A DNA stretch of 64,000 bases from Glandiceps talaboti (GCF_964340395.1 NC_135569.1:19178957-19242956), one strand, 5' to 3'. Positions 37,104 through 46,060 are shown, counted from the first letter of the stretch. Translations and numbers: made by a program. The notes: generated by a model from the sequence alone, not told the origin.

Positions 37104-40100
37104 CAACTTACACAGATTGCTTTAATATTTGGTAGAGATGTTACTTATGATGTCTCGTGAGAATGTTGCTCAAATAAACATTACACCACAGGTTTGAAAT
37201 TTGGGTCATAAAATGTGAAAAGTGCACACTTTATGAATAAACAACCATGAATGACATTTCAAAACATTCTAAACCAAACCTTTTCTATGTATCATTTCAT
37301 TTCAGGAGGGAGCTCCTTCCAAAGTGATCCAGACCACAATTCCTCAGCAGTACCAGGTAGGAACATATATACATGACTCTGGATTTCTGTTATTTTACTT
37401 TGCATATATAATCATCACATATCTTACTGTATGTAAGATTTGACCGTTATTCTTGTATATACAAGACTAATATATTCTTGATTCATGGAATCACACAATA
37501 ACACAGATGTGAACACTAAGGAATAACTTACCTGTAACTTAGTTTAACTTGATCATGAAAGCCAGGCTCTATACTATCCATATTGATGCATTGCTTGGTT
37601 GTAACAATTCTGTTGTTTGTATATATATGTTGAATGTTGCACATATGTACTGGAGTGTATGTATATGATGTACATTTGTTTGTGTTATTATGACCAATAG
37701 AATAATTTACATTGAATTTCGTTTCAGCCACCAGAGTCTCAGCTCAAACTATGTGTGATTCAATAGGCAAAGTTGATGGTAAGTACAGGTACTTCAGCTT
37801 TGATAACATCACCACTACATACTTAAGTCCAGTTTACCTGCATCCTTCTCACACACAGATGACACTTATTGTCTACATAGATTTATCAATAACCGCCTAT
37901 CTTATTTTACCAAATGACTTCAGCATGTGAAATCTAGTGCTAACCACCATCTTATCCATTGTATAACTCCATATATTTGTATTGCATACTCAGTGTTTGG
38001 GTTATAGTTTATACACAATATGACAAATTACCTCAATGCACAATTGAATTTACTGATATGTTGCAATATTTCTGAAAATTTAAAGCTTATCCTTAAATTC
38101 ACAATTTTACAATAATTTCCACATTTAAGGGAACATGGAAAAATTCTGCTCATACATGTCTGTATTATCCATTCTATACTACTACAGCAGTTCTGGAACA
38201 TATCTTATTTTTTGCAATAATTTATAGTGACATCAATTGTGCACATTGATCCCCATTTTGTTTCTTTACATTTGGTAGCGCCATATCTTATTCACTAAGG
38301 AGACACTTCCCGGTGACATATAATGTGAATGTAATGACTTTTAATTTCCCATATCATGTAATGGGGAGATATTGACATAGACATATGATAAGTCTTCATA
38401 TCCACACCCAAGAGAACAAACCCACCACAGTTTACATTTCAGACTTTAGACAGAAATGCAAATTTTAGACAGAATGTGAATATCACTCATCACAACGTTC
38501 ACATTCCTAAAACATACCCTCACTGAATTTTAGTTTAATCGGTCTAGTAGTTTTTGAGTTTTGATTTTTAGAAAAATGTATTATGCTAATTTTTATACCA
38601 GATAGGCCAGTGTATCACCATTTTTCTTCATATCCAAACCACATGAACATACCTTCAAAATATTTCAGCTTAATATGCCCAGGTAATTTTTATTTGAGAC
38701 TTCTAACCCCAAAAGCATATTTCAAGACCTAATATATTTTGGTTTTTCACATTCACTAGAAATATCAACAGCAAGTGTAAGCAAGATCAGTTGATCTTTT
38801 TGTAACAAAAATCTTATTTTTTAACCCATATCCCATACATGTAATGTGATCAACTAGAAACCATAAGTGATGTCCTCACCAACTATCAAAACAATTGGCC
38901 CAATGACTTCTTGACTTTAATAAGTGGTAGTAGAAATATGTACCTTAGCTATAATACTTTGGGGAAGTTTTGAAATTACCACCTGCAGAATACATGTGAA
39001 ATTCTAGTCAATAATGCAATTATAATTACTTTACCTTTATTGCAGTTGGGGATCTTGGTGCTTCTAATAAAACCAATAATGAACAGCCCAAATATCATAC
39101 TTTCAAGACAAATGCTGGTAAGGACAATTATTTTTTTTTTCTTTTTGTGTTTACCGGTAATGAGTAATGCATTGCTGCTGACATTAATCGAAACTACTCA
39201 GATTTTAACATTTAATTTAGTATGTATTTGCGTACTAAGTAAATATGGGTTCATAACATTAGCAAGTTAACTAGGTATTTGATAAGCAAATATATTCCTT
39301 TATGGCAAAAACAAAAATGCTCAACGGGCAACTAAACCCAACATATTGGGCAGGTAGGTCAATTTAAAAAAAAAATAGTAATCATGATATAGGAAAAAAA
39401 TCCAAGTTGATTTTATTCACTCATTTTAATTTTATCACTTGAAATATCAATAAATTTCCAGTTGTACAGTTTGGAAATGAACGCAAATTTACTGTTAAAC
39501 TAATTGTGTAGCTCCTCTTGAAATGTTAAGACCCACCAAATGAAACCCTAGAATTATTTTAGCCACCCCTTCTATATGCATTAAAAACCGTGATAACCAA
39601 CTACATTACCAGTCAGAACAAGATTACTTTTCATATGCAAAGGAGATGTTTGTTGAACCGCAGGGAGCCCATGAACCATGTTAGAAACAAACAGCAAATA
39701 AACAAGAAAACAGGAAAAATAACATAAATAAACAAAACAAAAACAAAAAAACCTGCTGTCATGCAGTAAACTAAGTTAGAGCCCAGTGTTCTTTCTCTGC
39801 AAATTTATAACTCTAATCTTTTGCAAATCATTTTTTTTTAGTCAGCATTTGCTTAGTTTTCTCAGGAAAGTTACAATTTTTTTCAAACTATATATAGAAA
39901 GACAAGGACAGTTTTAACACAAAAATAATTTTTTTTTTGCATCAGAGATCACTACAAAAATCAATCATCAGATCTATAGTAGAGCTCTAAATTTGTTACC
40001 TGATTAGTTGAAGTAAGTCCAATAGTGTGTCCTGTCAGTGTTGAAAGATATGTGCGTTGAATGAAGATTTGAATCTACTGCCATTATGTATATGCCAGTA

Positions 40101-41202
40101 TGTTTACAATGGTTTGTTTTGGTACATACCATCAACACAAAATAATACCAAACTGGGGACATTATTTTTTTAATGTGCCACACAGTGTCACTGTTCAATT
40201 CATAACTTTGTAGCCAAATTGGGCTACCATTTGCATTATTTAGTGGTTCAAAGTCAAACATTGGTAGTTTTTAGATGTGGGACTACCTAAAGATGCCATA
40301 GACATTCCATGCAAATGACCCCCCTAGGACTTTTTAGGTTGCACACAATTGTACACAATGTTTTGATAGTGATCATTTTACACCAAAACAGGTGGGATAT
40401 GGTCTCATCTACAAGTATATAATTATGAAATATTGAATTTTAACTTACATGAATGTATGATCAGTAACTTTACCAAGAAATTGGGGAAAATTGGTATGAA
40501 ACACATTTTTGGTCAAAAAAGCATGTGAAATTTATTTTTTTGATAAATACAAGGATTACATTTACAATTGGAAATTAGCTGTAAAAATTAATAGACAGAT
40601 AGTATGGGTGTTGGGTAAAATATTTATCATGTTTACAGTAAATACAAACAAATTTGCATACACAAATACTGCATACATGTGAGTCTGGCAGCATAATGAT
40701 ACGTCTCACAGACGACTATATCAAATACTTCGTTTGTTTAAAGAAATCTGACGAAAGACAATGATGTAGATCCTGCCACATTATCCTGCCATAACGTCTT
40801 TATCAGTTCATGTAAACCAACACGTAGGAGTGATGGATCATACAGCATTGGCATCTGTGGTTTGTCATCGGCAGGATCGCGCGACCTGCCATTGACGACC
40901 TCACGGTGTCACAAGGTTTAATTAATAATGGAATATCCCCAATCAATTTCTTATTCGCACTGGGTTAAAAAGTACATTTGCAATAACTCTTTTTTTGTTT
41001 AGTTTTTCTGTTAAGAGCAGAAGTCCATATATATATATATCTATATATATATAACACTTAAACAGGATATTGTTTCTTCTCATTATTATTTACAGGAAGA
41101 GGACAAGTTCGTGAATGTTTGAATGCGAACACAGACTTTGGGCATGATTTACCAACAACCTCTACCAAGCTGATGAATGAGATAAGAAAAGGAAAAAAAT
41201 GA
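17926..41202 (+). CDS. Seven-exon gene for a 144-residue secreted protein (assembled by phase)
   Basis: Exons: 17926-17977, 20564-20621, 22553-22596, 37306-37356, 37728-37778, 39046-39117, 41096-41202. The lengths 52, 58, 44, 51, 51, 72 and 107 total 435 nt, exactly 145 codons with the stop. Every junction is AG/GT and every phase agrees (1, 2, 1, 1, 1, 1), with no internal stop. Exon 1 encodes a typical signal peptide (MNLFIALIIIMVAETKQ). The mature part is polar, rich in Asn, Ser, Thr and Lys, with two Cys and two N-glycosylation sequons (NSS, NKT), and ends NEIRKGKK. I recognise no domain. A secreted peptide precursor or extracellular factor is possible, but this is inference. Further symmetric exons could be missed in the 14.7-kb intron. 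Confidence 0.6.
18052..19433. other. Intron 1 sequence, unassigned part
   Basis: No exon seen. An (AAC)n microsatellite runs about 18988-19040. Confidence 0.5.
19434..19793. mobile_element. MITE family A, copy 2
   Basis: The ends are ACCTGCACTAGTTTGTAACT (from 19435) and AGTTACAGCTAGTGCAGCTT (19767-19786). They are inverted relative to each other and match the ends at 10777-11128. It lies inside intron 1 of the secreted-protein gene. Confidence 0.65.
20564..20621 (+). CDS. Secreted-protein gene, exon 2
   Basis: Acceptor TGTCTACACAG and donor CAGG|GTGAGT, both strong. It reads VVNENYKVYHEIKKTEETG with phase 1 in and phase 2 out. Confidence 0.6.
20709..20746. repeat. (CTGT)n microsatellite
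   Basis: A short tract in intron 2. The downstream sequence CATCACCTCCAG is not the family seen at 1206 and 55768. Confidence 0.9.
20747..22552. other. Intron 2 sequence, unassigned
   Basis: AT-rich. No exon or repeat family could be supported. Confidence 0.5.
22553..22596 (+). CDS. Secreted-protein gene, exon 3
   Basis: A 44-bp exon between TTTACTGTAG and AAAG|GTAATT. It reads ESRMDRNDRTQTEK after the split Gly codon, with phase 2 in and phase 1 out. Confidence 0.5.
22695..22836. mobile_element. Foldback element with GAGGC/GCCGAG apex
   Basis: The outer arms (22695-22743 and 22788-22836) match at 46 of 49 positions when inverted. An inner perfect stem CATAATGGGC/GCCCATTATG surrounds the apex GAGGCGACAGCCGAG. 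It is non-coding and lies in intron 3. Confidence 0.85.
22849..23222. mobile_element. Inverted-repeat element next to the foldback
   Basis: GTTTTGCCAATTCCAGTGAATT near 22849 is inverted as AATTCACTGGAATTGGTAAT at about 23200-23220. Just inside the right end, CAGTAATAATGTAC repeats the outer sequence of the adjoining foldback, so the two may be one compound element of about 530 bp. Confidence 0.6.
23223..25185. other. Intron 3 sequence with diverged tandem units
   Basis: Two related stretches about 290 bp apart (near 24160 and 24455) share CCATGGTAACC, AAATCACCATA, the GGGGCTATC/GTGCTATCC region and TTGTAA. A poly-C run lies at about 24074-24087. No exon seen. Confidence 0.5.
25186..25470. 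repeat. (TA)n tracts around a 67-bp repeat shared with 48 kb
   Basis: (TA)n tracts run about 25190-25262 and 25337-25387. Between them, 25269-25335 (including GCATGCACACGTAGTACATA) is identical base for base to 48193-48259. The following AGGGGGAA/CTACCATAGGGGGAAA block also occurs near 48110-48170 in the opposite orientation. Confidence 0.85.
25471..27222. other. Intron 3 sequence, unassigned
   Basis: No exon supported. A poly-G run lies at about 27049-27061. Confidence 0.5.
27288..27393. repeat. Perfect 49-bp-arm palindrome
   Basis: 27288-27336 and 27345-27393 are exact reverse complements over 49 bases, with an 8-base loop TGTGTTGT. The outer 38 bases are also the inner end of the element's terminal repeat, so a third copy lies near 32710-32748. 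Perfect arms imply recent origin or correction. Confidence 0.95.
27516..28130 (+). pseudogene. Decayed coding remnant inside the inverted-repeat element
   Basis: ATG at 27516 opens 82 codons beginning MVSRHVERRMHNLDKVMD and continuing KEELDRILREQHKFARSQGS, ending after an AAC run. Downstream, phase-shifting pieces still read as acidic protein: DTDNGNTEGEG, a run of six Asp, then NDIRNFYK, and PDQAEYAQHGKHVLDTN after a stop. Charged and acidic N-terminal regions of this kind occur in transposon-encoded and nuclear proteins, but no named domain can be assigned. Several frameshifts and stops mean it is not functional as it stands. Confidence 0.4.
28194..28249 (+). repeat. 56-bp target duplication, left copy
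   Basis: TTTACATGTACAAATATTGC through TTTAATTTGTATG is repeated at 30059-30114 with two mismatches and brackets the LINE exactly. Confidence 0.9.
28250..30058 (-). mobile_element. 5'-truncated LINE, reverse transcriptase and C-terminal region
   Basis: On the minus strand, from the high coordinate: RT fingers with KAFDRVQHYLLFYKLFKSG, then GSVISPLLFCFFVNDIE and the catalytic box LLFVDDLVLMSD (29417-29692), RT thumb and linker (28701-29339), and a C-terminal CCHC-like segment CPFCQNGTIEDEYHFCLVC (28339-28695). Several stops and frameshifts break the frame. The 3' end is at 28250, next to ATGAATGAATAAATG. The clade cannot be fixed by eye. It inserted into the 5.6-kb inverted-repeat element, so it is younger than that element. 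Confidence 0.88.
30059..30114 (+). repeat. 56-bp target duplication, right copy
   Basis: Matches 28194-28249 at 54 of 56 bases. The two mismatches lie in the CATAATCC/CAAAATCT segment. Confidence 0.9.
30385..30575 (-). repeat. 76-bp satellite units, inverted orientation
   Basis: Two to three units (TTTCTCCCTATGGTCACTTT, TAAGGGGAAATATACAT, CTAGTGACAATATACA) are the reverse complement of the large array at 33838-36745. Confidence 0.85.
30963..31091 (+). other. Possible terminal exon of unknown gene
   Basis: After an acceptor (TTGTTATCCAACAG, ending 30963 or nearby) the frame reads AQVALLLQNEVIPRKIVHV and continues 20 more residues to TAA. No family recognised, and it could be part of the host element's lost gene. 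Confidence 0.2.
31319..31495. mobile_element. Foldback family F, copy 1
   Basis: Arms of about 84 bp (31319-31402 and 31412-31495) match inverted with one substitution and one 1-base gap. The loop is AATCACTGC. The ends are AATCTGATTAAAATCCGATG. The same ends, but a different stem sequence, occur at 48820-49053. Non-coding. Confidence 0.92.
31565..31657 (-). repeat. Inverted copy of the satellite's left border
   Basis: CCTAGTGAAAATATATACAT then GGTCACATTTCCTGACTTGA and GTTTGTGCTCATTGATTGCC is the reverse complement of 33838-33925, where the large array begins. Confidence 0.85.
31658..32709. other. Interior of the inverted-repeat element, unassigned
   Basis: No exon supported. About 32240-32400 resembles 54000-54130 (CACTGCATCATGC, GCCAAAAAAAAATCGTACTG and CCATAGTTC-type motifs), a dispersed repeat. 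The antisense frame at 32415-32699 resembles no transposase. Confidence 0.4.
32850..33463 (-). mobile_element. LINE fragment with reverse transcriptase
   Basis: The minus-strand frame 33101-33463 reads QHGFCQGKSCLTNLLKFLDE, VDVIYLDFAKAFNKVSH, then GITGPVLQWVKAWLTDRQRV. These are RT motifs of non-LTR elements (YLDFxKAFDxVxH). The frame breaks at a poly-C tract near 33170. The non-coding part (32850-33100) recurs inverted at 49490-49850. The fragment ends at the SET exon's upstream intron. Confidence 0.8.
33498..33694 (+). pseudogene. KMT5A-like: KMT5A-like SET-domain exon with one-base insertion
   Basis: Acceptor TTCTTTTTTACAG and donor CAG|GTTGGT bound an exon that reads IDATA in one frame and EEPNSCMGRLVNHG, then LDGSPVLCLFTIKDI, EEGEEILCDYGVKN in the next. 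IDAT, then GRLxNHS-type and GEEILxDYG, is the C-terminal half of the SET fold, which binds S-adenosylmethionine and holds the catalytic Tyr. The pattern is closest to KMT5A (H4K20 methyltransferase). One extra A near 33514 shifts the frame. NHG replaces the usual NHS. No other SET exon was found nearby, so this is probably a captured, dead exon. Confidence 0.65.
33838..36745 (+). repeat. 76-bp satellite, over 30 copies, interrupted by a foldback
   Basis: The unit reads TAATGTGTATATTTTCACTA, GGTACATGTATATGTATATT, TCCCCTTATGGTTTAAATGA and CCATAGGGAGAAATAT. Alternate versions carry TAGTGAAAGTGACC. Longer multi-unit blocks repeat (for example 35930-36250 and 36360-36700), showing higher-order duplication. 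A foldback sits in the array at 34096-34283. Inverted single units lie 3 kb upstream. Confidence 0.95.
34096..34283. mobile_element. Foldback element inside the 76-bp satellite
   Basis: The arms start CACATATTGCCTGGCC and end GGCCAGGCAATATGTG. The inner parts ACTGTGAGTTACCAGAAT and ATTCTGGTAACTCACAGT pair. The apex is CCTCGGCCTTCGGCCTCAGG. Non-coding. Confidence 0.9.
36746..37305. repeat. Intron 3 end with two (TG)n tracts
   Basis: (TG)n runs at about 36889-36961 and 37054-37100, separated by 90 bp and followed by related AACAA-TT sequence in each case. No exon until 37306. Confidence 0.9.
37306..37356 (+). CDS. Secreted-protein gene, exon 4
   Basis: 51 bp between CATTTCATTTCAG and CCAG|GTAGGA. 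It reads GSSFQSDPDHNSSAVP, including the sequon NSS. Phase 1 in and out. Confidence 0.58.
37728..37778 (+). CDS. Secreted-protein gene, exon 5
   Basis: 51 bp between TTTCGTTTCAG and GATG|GTAAGT. It reads TRVSAQTMCDSIGKVD with one Cys. Phase 1 in and out, the same length as exon 4. Confidence 0.6.
37779..39045. other. Intron 5, unassigned
   Basis: AT-rich. No exon or repeat recognised. Confidence 0.5.
39046..39117 (+). CDS. Secreted-protein gene, exon 6
   Basis: 72 bp between TTTATTGCAG and GCTG|GTAAGG. It reads GDLGASNKTNNEQPKYHTF and ends KTNA, with the sequon NKT. Phase 1 in and out. Confidence 0.6.
39118..41095. other. Intron 6, unassigned
   Basis: Part of a dispersed repeat with GGGCTACC and GGGACTACC motifs lies near 40200-40290 and recurs at 43780-44070. 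A short (TA)n tract lies at about 41031-41052. No other exon seen. Confidence 0.5.
41096..41202 (+). CDS. Secreted-protein gene, last exon
   Basis: Acceptor ATTATTATTTACAG. It reads RGQVRECLNANTDFGHDL, then PTTSTKLMNEIRKGKK and TGA at 41200-41202. It carries the second Cys. The basic end (RKGKK) could be a processing site, which is inference. Confidence 0.6.
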
Positions 41203-41584
41203 TGAAAAAAGACTGAAACAAAAAGCAGTGGGACTAACATTGTCTGACCATGGACATAAGTAGACTGAATTCTCTCAAATTTGGATCAAGGAAAATAGCG
41301 CCAATGGTGTTGAAGCACAACTGTATTGTTTTTTAAAACATCTATTCATACATGAGCCATGTTAGGTTATATGTTTTCATTTCCTGAATGACTATCGAGT
41401 TGCCTATCCAACATAGTTGTAATCTATGCAATTCATTTGACTTTTATTATTGATGTGGTCTTGTATTATGGGTGTGGTCTTGTTGCTTGGCATATATTTT
41501 CATCAATGTTTCGAATGTTTATTCATTATTGTAACAATTTGCGACGTTATCTTTATGAAATATGCTATCATTTCAGAGCTCAAA
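41203..41584. other. 3' flank with part of the 250-bp repeat family
   Basis: 41440-41580 (GGGTGTGGTC, TTGCTTGGCATA, GTTATCTTTATGAAATATGC) is a diverged unit of the family at 44085 and 45430. No clear polyadenylation signal was identified. Confidence 0.5.
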
Positions 41585-42071
41585 ATTCGTGTTTTTAGTC
41601 CCTGCTGGACGCAGTCCGGGACGGGAACTTATGGATTGGGGTCCATCCATCCGTCCGTCTGTCCAGAGCTGTTTCTTCGAGATGCCTGGACTGTTTTTTT
41701 TTCAAACTTGGTACAGGGGCAACATACAATGGCATACATATGCATGTTAATTTGTTTCATGCTACAATCCAATATGGCTGCCTAACAGCTATTTTGTTTG
41801 CAAATTTTCCATGTCCAAAGCCATAACTCAGACATGCTTGAATAGATCTCATTCAATATTGGTATTAGGACAGTGTTCTATGACATACATGTGCATAATT
41901 ATTTTCATCATGATACTATCCAATATGGCTGCCTGGCAGCCATATTGTTTGTGATTTTTCCATGTCCAAATCCATAACTCAAGACGTGCTTGCACAGATC
42001 TTATTCTAAGTTTGTATTAGGACAGTGTTCTATGACATACATGTGCTTATTCATTGTTGTCATGATACTGC

Positions 42072-42865
42072 TACTACTGCCACCGAACGAAAAAAAACCT
42101 AGTAATAATAGTAGTATTACAGATGTACAGGTTTGTCAATCATTAAAAAGTCACCGTCTGCAACTTACCGCCGCAATTTGTGTACATTATACTCACTACT
42201 ACTCACTCACATGTTTTACTCTATTGTTATCTGTGATAACTGTTACGTCATTCATAAATGTCGGCATGATGATTTAACTTACGGCCGTAATTCACATAAT
42301 TTTCTGGAACATTCTTCTCCTCTTTTCAACCAGTTAACAATTCTCGACGTGTTTAAGTTACACAAGTATTTAGTAGGTGTTTTTGTTTACGATTTAATAC
42401 ACAATAATTTACCACACTCTATAACCGATTATTGCTGGCTGTTTAATTATGAATACAATACACGACAGAAGGCTCAGGGCAATTTGTGTATTCCGCCAGT
42501 GAAGACATCAGTTGGACAACAATCAATATCATATACAGGTGTTGTGAGTCGTAGAGTTGAACGGTATAAGTATGGATAGTTCTAACGTTGCACTCTAGCA
42601 CTTACACTCTCATACTCTCGTACGGGATCGTTCAAGTCCAAGTCGGGAATTAGTCACGACTGAGAAGAGATTACCTGTATATTTTGTATTAAACTGATAA
42701 TAAATAAATCTTTTCCAGTAAAAAAATGACTTCGTGTTTGTGTTTAGTGAGTATAATGTATGCAAATTGCGGCGGTAAGTTGTCGACGGTGACTTTTTAA
42801 TGAATGACAAACCCGTACATCTGTAATACTAGTTTTTTTTTCGTTCGGGGGCAGTAGTCTGGGGG
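42072..42865 (+). mobile_element. Inverted-repeat element carrying LINE-derived coding sequence
   Basis: The arms of about 110-125 bp (CTACTGCC, CCGAACGAAAAAAAA, TAGTATTACAGATGTAC, AAAAAGTCACCGTCTGCAAC, TTACCGCCGCAAT) lie at 42072-42195 and inverted at 42745-42865. The interior frame to 42579 contains SSPLFNQLTILDVFKLHKYL, then YNTRQKAQGNLCIPPVK and SVGQQSISYTGVV. That is the C-terminal region of non-LTR retrotransposon proteins, here captured between inverted repeats. The frame ends in RRVERYKYG and lacks the usual LWN ending. Confidence 0.7.
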
Positions 42866-42945
42866 GCAGTTGTTCTTCAGGGGCAGTTGTCCGGGGGGCA
42901 ATTGTCCTTCGGGGGCAGTTGTCCGGGGGACAATTGTCCTGTTAC
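42846..42945. repeat. GGGGCAGTTGTCC tandem repeat
   Basis: About four degenerate units (GGGGGCAGTTGTCCGGGGG, CAATTGTCCTTC) overlap the right end of the inverted-repeat element. Confidence 0.8.
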
Positions 42946-43780
42946 CTATTAGCACAGTGTTCTATGACATACATGTGCCTGTTCATTGTTATTGTGATAC
43001 GATCAAATATGGCTGCCTGGCAGCCATTTTGTTGGGCAAATTTTCCATGTCCAAAGCCATAACTCACACATGCTTTAACAGATCTCATTCAAAGTTGGTA
43101 CTAGGACAGTGTTCTATGACATATGTGCATATCCATTTTCGTCGTGATACGATCCGATATGGCTTCCTGGCAGCAATTTTGTTGGCACAGTTTTCATGTC
43201 CAAAGCCATAACTTAGACATGCTTTAACAGATCTCATTCAAAGTTAGTATCAGGACATTGTTCTATGACATATGTGCATCTCCATTTTCGTCGTGATATG
43301 ATCCAATATGGCTGTCTGGCAGCCATTTTGTTTGTGAATTTTCCATGTCCAAAGCCATAACTCAGAAATTCTTTAACCGATCTCATTCAAAGTTGGTATT
43401 AGGACAGTGTTCTAGGACATATATGTGCATATCCATTTTCGTCGTGATACGATCTGATATGGCTTCCTGGCAGCAATTTTGTTGGCACAGTTTTCATGTC
43501 CAAAGCCATAACTCACCCATGCTTGACCAGGTCCCCCCCCCCACCCCCGTAGTTGACCTATCCTTTATTGTTGAATGGTTTATTCCATCATGTCATCTTG
43601 AAGAGTAGGCATGTTCGATGTCCAACGAGCAGAACCAACATATCTAAGTCTGTTTGATTTAGGTTCACAAGTGTTGATGCTTGATCAGAGTAGTGATATC
43701 AAGAAAATGACAACATAAACTGCCTGTTCATTAAATCCAATCAGAGCTGGGACTATGTCATTGTCAATGATTTGTTTCTT

Positions 43781-44084
43781 GGTAGCCCAGGTGGGCTACC
43801 ATCATCTGAGATTGGTAGCCCAAGAGCAATGGTTGGTAGCCCATATGCATGTGTCCCTATAGTGACCCATACATCCAAAAATGTTCATCTCGGTTCCCTT
43901 CGTCAAGTATGGCATCAAATAAGATGTTAAGTGTGACCTCTCACAGGTCCTATAGTCAAGTTGTCATAGTTTCATTAAAAACTTTGTTGCCCAATTTGGC
44001 TACCACCATAATTTGGTAGCCCAGAGATGCACATTGGTAGTCTGTGGATGTGAGACTACCCGAGTTTTAAGCCCTGCATTTAGC
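43781..44084. repeat. GGTAGCCC dispersed repeat
   Basis: It includes the 20-bp palindrome GGTAGCCCAGGTGGGCTACC at 43781 and repeated TTGGTAGCCCA. It is related to 40190-40290. Confidence 0.6.
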
Positions 44085-44342
44085 TATTGCTATGGGTGGG
44101 GTCATATTTGCATTTATTTTTGAATGTTTACTCAATTACTTACAAGATGATATCATTATTTGACCAAATGTACTCCCATTTTATTGTTTCTAAGGGCGTG
44201 GTCATGGTTGCTAGGCATACTTGCATACACTATTTGAACGTTTGTTAACTTGTCTATTTTCATTAATATTTCAAATGTTTGTTCATTGGTGTAAGAATTT
44301 GCGATGTTATCTTTATGAAATATGCTACCATTTAGCTGTTGT
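44085..44342 (+). repeat. 250-bp diverged tandem family, unit 1
   Basis: GTGGGGTCATATTTGCATTT, TTATTTGACCAAATGTACTC, GTGGTCATGGTTGCTAGGCA and GCGATGTTATCTTTATGAAA recur at 45430-45935. The family is split here by a LINE. Confidence 0.75.
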
Positions 44343-45425
44343 TATTAATAATAATAATAATCTTTATTCCCAGAAATATATAACAATTCTACAATATATG
44401 AAGTATTCAACTTGGGAAAGGGAGACGAAAAATAGTTGTCTTTGCAACTAGTCGAGTCCGTCCCCTTTTACAATCTTAGGGATTAGGAATTACTAATTAC
44501 TGGGGCTGCTGGTCAAATTGAGTATATTGCAATATTCACAGAATAGAAAACAATCATACATTGTATAAATATAGGTGGACAAAAAAACAACAACAACCAA
44601 ACAAACAAATATAAAGAAACAACAAATGACCTACTTAAATATACAGACAAACGGTAATCATTCTCTATGAATATGAAGTATAACTAGTTTACAATGATTG
44701 GAGATAGTTTTGGAACTCTGTTTGAAAATTACTTCTGCTATTTATGTTGCGAATGTTGTAAGGGACACAATTCCATAGTTTAGCACCTGAATACTTGACA
44801 GTGAACTGACCAGTCCTATGGTTTGCTTTTGGGATGGTAAGGTCGTTTCTGGCGCTCTGTTGTGTTGTGAAGGAGTGTTTAATGGGAGTGAAAAAATCCT
44901 GAAAGGTATCCGGTAATCTGAGTTGCAAAACGTCATGAATGATAACGACAAGCTGTATTTTGTGCTGTTTGAAAATGTCAAGAATATTCAACCTTTTAAA
45001 TAATGGCCCCGAGTGAGCACATCAATGACTATCTGTTATGGTGCGCACTATTCTTTTTTGAATTAAAAATATTTCATTCAGGTATGTCGGACACGTGTTA
45101 CCCCACACTTCGAGACCGTAGGTGATATGGGGCAGAACAAAAGCATTATACAATAGTACAAGTACATATTCTGGAACCATGTGACATAACTTATAAAACA
45201 CACATTCATTCTACATGTCATTCTACTAATTTTCTTTTTCACCTCAGCTATATGCTGCTTCCAAGACAGCGTATTGTCAATGTTGACCCCAACAAAAGGT
45301 GAACTTTTAACTTCATCTAGTGAGACCCCCTTAAATTCAAGGGAACCAATCAATACTTAAGATTGTATATTTTGTCTTATTTGAATTGATCGTCAATTTA
45401 TTGGCATCACATCATTTTCTATTGG
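44343..45425 (-). mobile_element. LINE fragment, RT thumb to C-terminus
   Basis: The minus strand reads ANKLTINSNKTKYTIL (near 45400), VGVNIDNTLSWKQHIAEVKK, ISRMTCRMN (45078-45353), then FKQHKIQLVVIIHDVLQLRL, IPKANHRTGQFTVKYSGAKL and WNCVPYNIRNI (44689-44991). These are standard post-RT motifs of non-LTR elements. The 3' end is at 44343 with an AAT-repeat tail (GGGAATAAAGATTATTATT on the minus strand). It is 5' truncated and frameshifted, and inserted between two 250-bp units. Confidence 0.85.
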
Positions 45426-45429
45426 TGGG

Positions 45430-46060
45430 TCAAGGTCGATAGGGATATTTGCATGAATTTTTTTATGTTTACTGAATAGCCTACAAGATGATATTGTTAT
45501 TTGACCAAAATGTACTCCAATGTTTTTGCTATGGGTGTGGTCATTGTTGCTAGGTATATTTGCAAACACATTATTAATCTTTGTTCACTTGTCTATTTTT
45601 ATCAATGTTTGAAATGTGTATTCATTGGTGTAAGAATTTGCGATGTTATCTTTATGAGATATGGTACCATTTAGCTGTTGCTATTGGCCAAAATGTACTC
45701 CCATTTTGTTGTTGCTAAGGCATATTTGCATACACTTTTTGAATGTTTGTTCACTTGTCTATCTTTGTGAAATACAGCTCTGTTTGGATGTTGCTGTGGA
45801 CGTGGTCATGGTTGCCATGGTATTTGAATATTTTTAATGAATTTGTATTCAATTGCCCACAGAATATCATTATTTGACCAAAGTGTACTCCCATTTAGAA
45901 GTTGCCATTGGCATGGTCATGGTTGCCAGTGCCAATTATAAAAAATTTGAACAACATCTGCAAAATAACACTTCTAGAAACATCTCACCAAGTTCCAGTG
46001 TCACTACCCAAGCCCTCATTTGCATATCACTGATAGTAAGAGATGTTGACATGTGATATA
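45430..46060 (+). repeat. 250-bp diverged tandem family, further units
   Basis: Two and a half units continue the family seen at 44085. The last parts carry GGCATGGTCATGGTTGCCAG. A related inverted piece occurs at 56950-57080. Confidence 0.7.

Larger units (their letters stand above)
41585..43780 (+). mobile_element. Element B copy 2, interrupted
   Basis: It starts with the same hairpin head as 11846 (TTTTTAGTCCCTGCTGGACG, CAGTCCGGGACGGGAAC) and carries six or seven 150-bp units with TCTATGACAT and GGCAGCCAT motifs. It ends with the shared 3' part (CATATCTAAGTCTGTTTGAT at about 43640, AGTGATATCAAG). It is split by the inverted-repeat element at 42072-42865 and by poly-C near 43530. Confidence 0.78.

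Noticed and set aside
36584-37106. His-Thr repeat frames
   Set aside because: Translations of TG/CA tracts.
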